Source: Spirometra erinaceieuropaei
Lineage: Eukaryota > Platyhelminthes > Cestoda > Diphyllobothriidea > Diphyllobothriidae
DNA: 64,000 bases
Direction: 5' to 3'
NCBI GenBank assembly: GCA_902702965.1
Contig: CACRXP010000001.1
Coordinates: forward strand, 5,426,142 to 5,490,141
Shown here piece after piece: positions 33,901-45,900 of this stretch (positions are counted from its first letter, which is position 1; every line of letters begins with the position of its first letter). Position numbers and translations under genes: made by a program. A model generated the notes under the pieces. The model saw nothing but the letters and a program-made list of their open reading frames with translations. It was not told the DNA's origin and did not search any database.

Positions 33901-36900
33901 TGACTTATGATTCGACAGAATGTAAGTAATCCCCTGTTTGAAATGCCGTCAATTGCTTTATCACTGCATTGTGAATATGTATGCAAAAATCGAAACCGAA
34001 CGCCTGCTTTCATTCGCTTAAATCAGACCAAGCTGCTCTCTGAAGTAAATTCCTTTGCATGATGCAGTTGTAAACGACGGTAATGCAGCTAACGTTGTAA
34101 GACTGACGCTTTTGTCGTCCACGCCATATGCTCGAGTACGCTCGAGGTGCAATTGCTTACAATTGTCAGTACGGACGTCCAGACGTACTCATTACAGTCA
34201 CATGCAATCCAGCTTGGGGGGATATTTATCAGCTTATACTTCCTGGGCTATCGCCGGTGAATAGGTATGACATCACACCACGTGTTTTCAGGAAGAAACT
34301 GCAATCGCTGGTGAACTTCATGGTGAGACATGAGGTGGTTGAGTCGGTGCGCTGCTGGATGTATTATGGGGAATGGCAGAAGATGGGGACTGCCCCACGC
34401 ACATGCCTGGGTCTGGCTCTATAACAAGATCGCTTCCAACGAAATCGAGGACGCAGTATGCGCCGAATTACCTGACGCCGACGTCGACAATGATTTGTAC
34501 GAAGTCGCGGCAAAGAAAACGATCAGGGGAAGACGTTGGCAAATTGGAAACCGTACGAGTGTGAATCGGTGACGCACAAGTCGATAACCGTTGTGTTGTT
34601 TCGTATTCGCCTTTGCTTTTAAAAGCAAACGAAGTTCAGATGAACGTAAAAACTGTAATTCCGGGAAATGAATTAGGTACATTTATACGTACGTGAGCAA
34701 AGGCAGTTAGATGGCCATTGTCGGCCTACAACACGAAAGGAGAGAAGGGGATGCGGACATACAACTGATGAAATCGCACAGTATTGGGCTAGAAGATGCG
34801 TCAACAGCAACATAGCCGTGTGGAGGATTCTTTCTTTTCCCATCCATGAACGAAGTCCAGGTGTTGTTCACTTGCAGTACAGTTAGAGAATGGGCAATGC
34901 GTTTACTTTGCAGCTGCAAATATGCAACAGGTTGCCTTAGGTCCACCGGCAGCAACATTAACTGCGTTCTCCACGTTAAGCCAAACTGACGCGTTTGCGA
35001 AAACACTGCCGTATTCGGAAGTGCCTACGTATTACACAGGCAATGTGTGTAGAAATTCCTCCGAACGACGCAAACGGGGAAAGCGAAAGGACGGACACCC
35101 CGGCATACTCAAGGAACTGCGAAAGGCAGACTGCACACCGTGCATCCCAATCCCACTTCGCATGGTGTTGGTGAATGTGCCACGTCCAACGTCTTCCCAG
35201 CAATTTAAATCTGTCAACGGCGGTAGATTTGCCACTTTCAACAGTGCGTGTCAGACTCCTCAGTTACTGGAGGACGATCAACAGTGAGACGTATGTATTA
35301 ATGACGCCTGCAACACGTCCCGTCCACATCAAATTCATGAATTATTTGCAGTCCTATTGGCCGCATTCTGTCCTTCATCTCCAACAGTTTTACGGGAGAA
35401 ATATAAATCGCACATGGCTAAAGATATCTTCCGTCAACTATGCAAGGAAAATTCAAATGTGGCTTGCGCAGCAGGAATCTACAGTGAGGCGTTAATAGTG
35501 ATTGAGGATATGTACGTAGAAATCGCGAACAAAGTTCTTAATCAACTGGGAATGTCACCGCAAACTCTATCTGCTGCTGCTGCTGCTTCGTTGGATGTGG
35601 ATTGGCGCTATGAGCAAAAATAAAACACAGTTCAACTTCTGCCATGCTTGCAATCAAACATTTCTAAGCTAAGACTGGAGCAGAACGGCGTTCACGATAA
35701 AATAATGCGAAATGTCAATAACAGGGTTGGAGGAATCTTCTTCCTAGATGCGCCAGGAGTAACTGGCAAAACCTTCCTACTACGACTGACTCTGACGGCA
35801 ATTCGATCCAATAACGGACATAGCCCTAGCACTTGTATCCCCGTAATAGCATCAACTCTGCTATCTGGCAGAAAAGACGTTCATCCAGCTTCGAAACTGC
35901 CTTTGAACGTCCAATTCATTGAAACTCTAGCGTGTAACATTTCCAATGCATCCGGCATGGAAAAAGTACTGCAGAAATGCAAACCTATTGTTTGGGATGA
36001 ATGCACAATGGCGCAAAAAAGCGCTCGAGGCCCTTGATCGAACACTGCAGGATTTGCGAGAAAACAGCAGACCATTTCCGATGCACTGCTACTGCTTGCA
36101 GGAGACTTCAGGCCACCAGTGCCTCAATCGACACCGGTGGACGAAATAAATGCCAACCGTCACCACTTACTCCGGAATTTTCGAGCGCGACTGGGTGCAG
36201 CAAACAATTGCCCTGCCTTCGGCAGCGGCTAGAAGGACAATCCTGGGTATCGCAAACAATACATACCGCTAACCGGTGGCCCTTACATTTTTCTCAGTTG
36301 GGACCGTGCCCCTTCCTCTTTCCTTTATTTCCAAATTCATCAGGTTGAGCCACAGCAACGCGTGGCGGGGTCCAGCTAGTATGCTATAAGTGTTGGGTAA
36401 TTCACCACAATAACAGCACAGTTACGTTGTGTTAACTTTCATTTTACGAACAAAACCAACCTGAAGGAAGGTCCGGATAGATTTACTGTCGTAGTAGGCA
36501 TGATAGGTCATGCGCTCAATCAGCTTGGTTATTGTTGCAGCCTTGATGACGGGGATTTCAGCACTGCTGTCAACTTGAGGGCGTTCAAATTGAATAGTGT
36601 TCACTGTATCGGGCCGGGTGAAACTGTGAAGGCAAACGATTTTAGATTAACAAAACAAAGTTTCAATAAGACCACAGGAAAACGGACCCATAAACATACT
36701 TCCACTTATCGTCAAAAGGGCGAAAAAGAGCTGAGAACACGCTGCTCAGCTAAGTAACCCGTCTTGTCAGCAAATTAAATTACAAGAAGCACAAACGTGG
36801 AACAGAAGAGCAAAGCCTCGCAGAACGCGAATAGTGAGATTGAGACATTAGGATCAAATACGAAGAAGCGAATCCCTACGTTCTCGGACAGAACCGGTTG

Positions 36901-39900
36901 CGCACTGCCTGTCAGTGGTTTAAGCACTGAAAGGAATTGTTTTCACATGAGATGGGCCAACATCGATCTGCGTAGAAGCCAAGAACGTACAAACTCAGGG
37001 CAGGGTGTCATAGGTCACGATCAAGAGGCCATCAATTAAGCCTCAAATCTACTGGGAGAGCAATAGTTTTGCTGGTACCGATGACCTATCAGTTGCCAAT
37101 CAACTGAGAAGGTGGTGAGCACGTACGATTCTCTTAAATATTGGCTAGAAGTGTGGCTGGTTGATTGCATGAAAAGTTCCGAAACGTCTGAGGCCTTAGT
37201 CCCAGTATACCTTTATCAGACTACCTCAGAAACTGATTTGCAAATTGCCAACGAGCCAACTAGACTTCAGGGCGCCTGGAAACAGTTAAAAGGGTCAACA
37301 GTTGAGTTGAGGGTGGGTTTGAAATAGGTGGGTTGTGCGGAGGGCTAAAGATGCCAAAAGGATCCTATTTACCAGGGAGAACAAGGCAGTTGGTGCACCT
37401 AAAGTTGGCAAACAATAAAAAATCAGAGTACATTTGCATTCGGTTGTTCTCAGCAGTAAGGTTTGCAACACGTAACCGAAAACGGGGACGAACATCGTGC
37501 TACTAGAGAGGTAAAGTTCCCTCCCTAGGGTTTAGGAAATTACAAGAATCTTATTTTCTTAAAAACAGCTTATGAATAAAGGCCACAAACTCACCAGTAC
37601 ACTTCCGGATCGGGTAAAACTAGTGGAATTTCCTGCTTTGGAAGTTCGCGGAGGTAGCGGCGGAAAAGTCTGGGACGAAGAACGATTATGTAAGCCGACC
37701 GCCAACATATATTGAGAAAACAACAAAATGCGCTAGTCGCAGACAGCTTTGCTGACGACTGTGTTACTTCTGCGAGTTATGAAAAGTAATCTGGCCTCTC
37801 GGCAAAGGTGGATAGAATGCCTAGTAGCTAATACAAGTAGCGCAATAGAGCACAAACCAACCGTTTCGTCTGCAGAGCAATCATGGTGCCCAGCCAGTCA
37901 GCCTTTGCATCGGCAGTACGAAAGCAGAAAACAACGCGTTTCACGGGAGAGGAGGCGGCAACGTCCGCAGCCGGGAGGTTGTCGACACCTGAAGAGAACC
38001 CGGCGCCGGATATTAGAGTTATCGAGGAACCTGGGTTGCGATGACCGAGGGAATTACCAGGGTCCTCTGAGGTAGGGATAGTGGGTGAAATGCTGCTGGC
38101 TTGAGTTGGCACAGTGGCTGAACCCCTCTCTGAGGCGGCACCCGACACGGCAGGCAAGGTTTGCGGGACGGGGCGCTTAACAACGTTGACTTCCTTCCAA
38201 TACTCCAATTCAAATAGGAAAAGAGTTTCTTCAGAGATAAAAGAGACAGAACAACAGTGGGAGTCAGGCAGCTATCATTTGTCCACGGCTGAAAAGAAAA
38301 CAGCCAGTCATGAAAAAGTAAGTGTATGCTCAAAACTATCTACCTGAAGGTTTAGAAGACCCATTTTCCTTTACGTCTTCTTCATGCCCATAAAGATTAA
38401 AGTTTTGTGCATTGACAGCTACCTATGCTAAAACAGAGGTCAAGTCTTCAACTTAATGCTCGCCTTACATAGCTTTTAAATGTCAATTTGTATAGCGGGT
38501 CTAGTGCACCCGTGTGTGACATATTCTGGAGCACACGTCCTCTTTAAGACGCGGGTTCGTAGCCGACGTTTTGCAAACCTGCTGTTAGGTAAGGCTGACT
38601 GACGACGGTTAATACGCCATTCCAGTCTCCCTTGCCTTTGTCGGTACCGCCTTGTGTGCATATGGTACTAGTCACGGTATATATGTACATGCGTATGTAT
38701 ACATGTAACTCCTTATTGCCAATGATGTGCACCGGTGTTTTGGACTAGAGCCCTAATTTTTAAAATACTTAAGGATATTTACACACCAGAAAACGTCTTG
38801 AGCACCATTTTACTCGGGAAGTCCGGCGTCGTTTTCCGGATAACATCTGACGGATTGAGAAAAAGTAAATGTGATCTCTGGAACATGAGCTTTGTTCGTC
38901 TGCCGTTTTGTGTTCATGCTAGAACCCATCATTAGAGACCGTATCGGACACTGCCTCTGATGATGGGTTCCAGCGTGAATCCAAAACGTCATGCGAATAA
39001 AGCTCTTGTCCTAGTGATCGCACCTACTCCTTCTCAAATGCTTCCTGGAACTCGTATTTCCTCTGGTATCTGGCGGATTGCTGTATCAATCCGTGACCGA
39101 GACCGGCCCAAAATACTGCCTCGAGAAGCTACCAATTGCACGGGTGGTAAAAGCATTGCATTGTACATCCCAGGAAGGACAAGGAGGCTACCCACCACAG
39201 CTGTCAAGCACTTCCATGCCGAGGTCAATGAGATGGAAGTGGGATAGGGGAATGCACTTCTTGAGAGAGATGCCACCGGCAGCGATGGCCGCCATCGAGG
39301 CGGCCGCGGAGTTGGCAAGCCCTCCTGGACTAGAAACGGAGGTTGAGGCGGAAACGGTGGCGGCTGCAGCCGCCGCGGCTGCCAGCGCGACGGTGCCCAG
39401 ACCGCGACGAGGCTGTGGATGACGCTTAAACAGGAGAAGGCAGTCGGTAAAGAGGTATCCGGCTCTGTCAGCCAGTTCTGTGCGCGAATTCTGCCGCAGT
39501 TGAACCGTCCCCGCTAAAATGGAAACAACATATTGCGTGGAAAATATTTCTAGGCACTCATAAGAATTCTGGTGTGTCTACATATATCTGTACGGGGTGC
39601 GCATTGGAAAATAATATTTCCTGAGGTGCCCTGCATCAGGTCACGCGACAGAGGAGTTAGAACAGCACAGGGGATAGCTGAGGGCTCGGCACGAACTATT
39701 AGGACTGCACGCCCATAACACATGGGAGGTGTGACGGCTCGCCAAGGCGCAGGTTTACGCCGCGGCAGCAGTCTGCACTCAATCCTTATATCAGTTGAAT
39801 GACCGGATCGGACAGTTGGCTGGTGCCTGGGAGAGCGACGAGAGAGAGAGAGAGTGAGGTCGACAGCACCCAGCGTACATGCTTTACTGCAAATATTCCC

Positions 39901-42900
39901 ACGGTTTGCTAAAAGTCGCGGCTTGAAAAGCTGCTAACTGGCAGAATACTTCGGTCTTCTCAGAACGGAGAGTCAGGTCGCAAGGGCAACTTCATAATGT
40001 GGCCTCTATGGCACTGCCGTCCCCTTGGCATCCGAGCCATCTCTTTCCGGTTTATGTGGAAAACAGGTCAGGAGCACGTGGCACGCGTACCGCGGCCGTT
40101 TAGCTCTGTCAGCCACTGCGTCCGATACCATCCGCAGTATTGTCGACTCCGTTTCAACGTACGGTTCAAGTGAGTGGGGAGGTGTGTGTGTGGTAGACGC
40201 TGCGCAAGTCACCCTTCCGTGCCTATTAGGCTGCGCGGCGTAGGGTGTGCATTATCGGAATCGATGATCGAACTGCCTGTTTCACTTTGCATATACATAT
40301 TAATACACTCGATGACCAAGGATCCCGGTTCTGAATCTCAGGTGATTCACGCATGGGTGATCGCTGAGGGCCAACAATCCAGAAATGGCCATTTCAGACT
40401 GCCCGGTCATTGACAGTAATGATACTCTGCCTACACTACTATTCGCTGTGCGGCTGATGGTGGGATTCTAGACCGAAACCCAAGGCACAACTGGACGAGT
40501 AAGTTCCGTAGCACGATCGGCCAGTGCCTCTGCCGATCCCCACACACCATATTTCAGAACTGCTCGAATTCTGACCTAAGAGCTGCTGCCAATTCGACAA
40601 GCATTACCAACAAGTTAAAGTAACTTCAATAAGTTGACTAATATCAAGACTACTCGCCGAATTTGTCTTACAGCGACTATAAGAAAAGGTTCTCGCAGAT
40701 TACTTCCAAGCACAACCTACGTACGTTACCCCGTCATCTGCCTTAGCCAAGCTCCTGAAAATTTGCGACGTCAGCCTACACTCCAACCATTCCGAGCGAT
40801 TGTTTCATGCCCACGGACGGTGCCATTACAAATTTCGCCCGCTGTCAGCCGACATTTGAGATTATGGGAAGTCTTGCCGGACGTCTGCAAATGCACATCA
40901 GCACCAACCACTAGAGAAGTCAACCCATCACACAGACCGCAAGCAAAATTGGTCGAAGTCGACAACAGTTGTGTACATCTGACTCCTGAAACGGACGGCA
41001 CTGTTGTATCAGACTCGGACGGATGTCATGGGTGTACACCCGATAGTAAGGGGGGGGGGGGGTTAGGGGCGACACGACTTCTAGCCACTGCGCTCGATCT
41101 CACCTCCAGCTAGATTGATACACTCTTGTGGTTTGTACACAACAGGAGAGGGTGGAAGGGTGGACTGATCCTGTACTCCCGAACTAGTCGTAGAGCGATT
41201 AGAACAAAATTTCATTCACACCGTGAAACCCAAAATGTGGTTTCGCTGCGCAGACGACACCTTTGTTGCAATAAACAAATGCGAAGCCGAACGACTGCAT
41301 CAAAGACTGAATACTGTCTTCTCAGTCAAAGTTCACTCGTGAAGAGGCAGATGAGACAGCCTGTCGTTTCTGGGTGTGAGAACACAAGGACTGAGTGATG
41401 GTAACTTCATGACGAAAATTTGTAGGAAAGGATCAAATGCAGAGTTCATCCTAACTTTTTGGACCTACAACCCTGCAGCTCACAAAAGAAGCTGCGTCTG
41501 GACTCTTCAACGTAAGGACTCTCTTCGCGTAAGGACAGAACTAGCTTACCTATATCAGTTGTTCCGACCTAACGGATATCCGATCAGTTTTGTGAAGAAC
41601 TGCCTCCACCGTCACACGCAACCCGGAGGTCCCACCCCAAATGGAGAAATCGTTGTGTAGGAAATTATTCTGCCTGCCCTATATGCGGGGAGCTTTTAAA
41701 GTGATCGGTTGGTGGCTAAATAAGACTGGTATCCGCATTGCCCATAAACCAACATCGTTACTGCACACAGCATTATCTCAGTAGGGGATCTCATCTCCAG
41801 AGAGAAATGAACAAATGAATTCCTCAGCACAATCTGTGTGTGCCCCTCTACCACTGTTAACTCCCTTAAGGGAAAAGGCCCTGCAAACCCGGTCCAATAT
41901 ATGCGAACTTCTTACTATCCCTATGGAGGTGACGATAGGAGTCAGGGGTCACGAACGCAGTCCAGCAGCTCGCCCCCACTCCACTTCTATTTGGCTAAAT
42001 TTTTCCCTCGGACTGCCTTAAACATGCGTTTAACCCACTATTCCGCTCACTAGAAAAGTACTGGTAACTTTTCTGATGCAGACGAAAGGACCAACTTTTG
42101 CCTTTATATTGGAACCACCTTCGCTATTTTAGCTGACTGCGACTATGCATACGAACATGTTGTTCAGACAAATGGTCTGCTTGTTCCGTTTCCAGAGTAC
42201 GTATTAATCGGGACTAAAACACACAAAAAAGTTAAAAATATTCATCAGACGCTGTGCTTTTTGCGAATATTTATGGAATGTTTGCAAATGCCAGGAAAGT
42301 ATAGGTACTTTGAAAGGAAGGATGGTCCATTGGCGTTATTACTACCTTTCAGGGCATGAAATCAGACCACTAAAGCTGACTTTCTAAAGTCGTGAAGAAG
42401 CCTGGTTTTCAGGAAATAACATGCTTGTTCGCATCCTACTTTACCCGAATTGCACGCACCGAAAAACTGATTTCCAGATGCGCCAAGGTTCGTTTGGTGA
42501 AATTCCCCAGTTTAAATTACGCTCTTCTCGTAGAAAAGCACGTGCTTATGCACAAAGCTGATTTACATCACAGTTATTAGCGTATGAAATTGCGCGAATA
42601 TAAGATAAAGTTGATTTCGCTGTCATTCGTAAACCTTTTCCTTGATGGTATTACTTCGAAACATGTTTTGCACAAAAGTAGAATAGTTTCCGTAACGGGT
42701 TAAACGAATAATTAAACTGCATAACACTTTAGATGCCACAGAATTACCATCTAAATTTCTGTCATCACGTTTAATGAGCTAAGCCATCTACTTTAGACAA
42801 TTAGACGCAGGTTCAAATCTCAAGTTCTGCACACTTGGGATTGGGTAAGGCCGGTTCACGAGGGCTTATAATCCAGAAATGACCATCTCGGGCTCCCTTG

Positions 42901-45900
42901 TCTTTGTCATTCTGTATGCACTACCGGTGTCTGTGCGACTGCCCCAAGCAGGCTAGATTGAACCTTAAGGGAAAACGGCGTGACAATGGGCCGTAACCCG
43001 ATAGGCGAACGCCCCTCCAACGGACAACTCACCGTCCTGCCGACCAAAACGGAGAACGGTGAACGTAAGATGGCACCAGATAAAGGCTGAGCATTGTCAC
43101 TTTCAGCTACGAAGACCATTCAAGGAAGCGGGATCGGCATGCGCGTCCATCTGGGACGTTCATCAAAAGAACGGAAACTGATCCGAAACACATGCTGCGA
43201 GTAGGTGCGCATCTTCGTGATGTTGAGAAGAGCACAGTTGTTGCGCCCTGCTGCGGGAGGTCGGATGTTGGTGATAGGCAGAACGAGGCACCTAATGTGC
43301 AACCCCAGACAGGAGTGTGAAATGCCCGGGGGACGGATCTCAACTTACACATTATAAAGTCGCTGGCAGAGATGTGACAGTCGGCCGTCTCGTTGGAGGA
43401 CCTTGCGGACTGAATCACTTCCTCCAATTTGGCACGTTCATCAGGCGGCAGACGAGAGGCGGGGTGGAGAGTCAGTGGGGTCTCCAATAGGCTGCTTAGG
43501 CGGGTCAGATGCATAGAAGTCCACTCCTCGACGCCGGGATTGGATAGACTCTGCATGACTGCCTTGCGGGTCTTGTAAAGCATGGAAGACACCTCACGAA
43601 GGATTGCCTGTTCTTGCACGTTGGCGCAGGAAAATGTGCACAGCGCCTGCAGCAAGAGGGAGAACGAGACGCGTCATGAGGGTCGCCATGAAATAGACTA
43701 CAGGATTTTTGGACTCGGGACAAAAGAGACTGAAATTCAGGAGATTGAAAGTGCACAAAATGTTTTGATACAGCAATCCTAGCCAACGAATGAAAAGAGG
43801 CTGCAACAATGCAAACGTAAACTGCGAGGCGGGTTCTAATGCTTCACTCTTACGCCCTGATCATTGTTAGTGATGAGAGCTCCACTGTCATAAACAAGTT
43901 ATCCTACCATCTCGGGAAATATCAGCACCGGCGACTAAATCACAGACCGGATTCCCGACAGACTTCAATCCTTTGTATGGAATCACCGGAGCACTTTTCA
44001 CAATGTCAGATCAAGGACCAACAGGTCTGTAGAGATGAAGACGATTCTGTAGGGTGCGGGAACCTGGACGAACAACTAAAACCAAACAACAAGGCTTAAG
44101 GACTTTAACCTAGGCCGTGCCGCGAGATCGTCAATGGTGATGTGGAAAGGACGGATTCCAGGTATCCAGACTCTCGAATCGACTGACGTGATCATCGTTG
44201 TTCCAATGCTGGGGGAGACCTCGTTGCGATGGGAGCGGTTGTGCCTGTCAGGGCAAATTTGCTACGGTGGCCTTGCTATTGTTGCACGCCACAGAGGGCA
44301 AAACGCCTTCATGCAGATAACTCGAAGGTTCCGCTTGATACGAATCAGGAAAACTGGGAACCCGTGTGCAAAACAGTGGGCGTGATGATCGGCTGTCAAA
44401 TCTCGAGCAGCTACCTTCGAAGTTGGTCGCAGGCGGGGAGCCAAGACAAAGCAGCAGGCATGCAAAAATGTACTTGTGAAGATCAATACCACCCATGCGG
44501 ACTTAGTAAGACACTCGTACTACCAATGCATATTCAAAGGCCGGATGCTCTGAGAACACAGGGGACAATCGCCAGGAGTGTCAACCTGCCCAAGCGCGCT
44601 TTCGGTCACGCAATGGTCGAATGGCCACTTGCGCCTCCATGGTGGGGCGAAAGGTGAACCAATGGTAAGGTTCCAGTTCAGCAATTGCAAAGTACTGATA
44701 ACCCACACCGCCCGCTCGCTTAACTTAAAGTAACTCTCACTGGCCTACTGGGCCACACACTTGTGAATAGCAACTAAAACGCCACCCACTCAAGCACCAG
44801 TATCAGTGGCAAAGTTGGCCCTCGTCCCACGCCCTTGGCACATTTGAACCATGAAGTAGGCTGGTCGGCCGCCTACAAATTTATCGCAACCAATCGGTAT
44901 ATCTTGAGTAAAGGACAGGAGTCCTTGAAAACCCCATCTAAACGATCGAGGTTTACATGAAAAGCAGTTAATTTGCAAATGCACGTAACTTTGCCGTGCG
45001 AAGTGCATAAAACTGATAGTGAACAAGGAGTGTTAAAAAGGTGGAGAATTTGCGAAATAACAGGGAGTGGAGAGCCAGTGTCAGAGGAACTCTGACTAGC
45101 ACTCCTAATGTCTGCTTTGCGTGCGCATACTATACCAGGACTTTTGTGCAAGCATGGAACTATCCGGCAAGCAGGATAACGATGGGCAAAACAGCACGAT
45201 CCGGGCCTACCCTGCATCACTTCACTCTACACGCGCGCACACTCTTAGCCAATGGGTCGAGGATCGTCAAAACATCAACACATGATTCACGCTACAATCA
45301 CACGCATACAAACGTGTGCACAACTTACTGGAGAACTGCGTTTTGGTTCATGTGGCTTCGGCGCTATGCCAGTCACTGCATCACCCACTCTCATCAGGCG
45401 GACAGTCCACTGGTGCATATGAATGAGACGGAAGTACAGCTGATATCGAGGCATCATTCCTCACGCCAAAACCAGTGAGTCCCTCATCATGATAAATTTA
45501 CCACAGCTAATACACCACGATGCGTCAAAAGTCACGGTCCAGAAATCTGCTAGTTTATACGACAAATCATGCAGCCCTTGGAGCAAGGGTCGGACTGTGA
45601 CGACTCCTTCTTAATGTGCTTTTTATGACAGCTCGCGGTTCTATGAAACCAGCGCCCATGTGTGTGGCACGCGTTAGACGGCTACTGAAAACAATCGCAT
45701 CCCAAGTCCGCTTTACTCGGACAGTCTACCGAAACATTTGAGACGGAAGTGAGTGCTGTCGATTCGGCTCGGATCTACTGCTAANNNNNNNNNNNNNNNN
45801 NNNNNNNNNNNNNNNNNNNNNNNNNNNNNNNNNNNNNNNNNNNNNNNNNNNNNNNNNNNNNNNNNNNNNNNNNNNNNNNNNNNNNNNNNNNNNNNNNNAA

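Larger units (their letters stand above)
32922..36379 (+). mobile_element. Helitron rolling-circle transposon, nearly full length but decayed
   Basis: The 5' end reads TCTATATATATAAAAATGGA, a familiar Helitron start. The 3' end has hairpin GCCAC-(8)-GTGGC (36,349-36,366) and terminates CTAG|T after GGGGTCCAG, fitting CTRR. Inside are Rep/N-terminal motifs (YRLMIRQN near 33,905; QYGRPDVLITVTCNPAW at 34,166) and a PIF1 helicase (GGIFFLDAPGVTGKTFLL, then IVWDECTMAQKS, then ALEALDRTLQDL). Multiple frameshifts break the ORF. It fills SOS intron 9 almost entirely (120 bp and 81 bp left on either side), antisense to the gene. Confidence 0.88.

Noticed and set aside
43107..43302. Minus-strand ORF resembling extra PH strands
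   Set aside because: The PH domain is complete without it and phases join exon 5 directly to exon 6 (IM-SGTV). No suitable donor fits.
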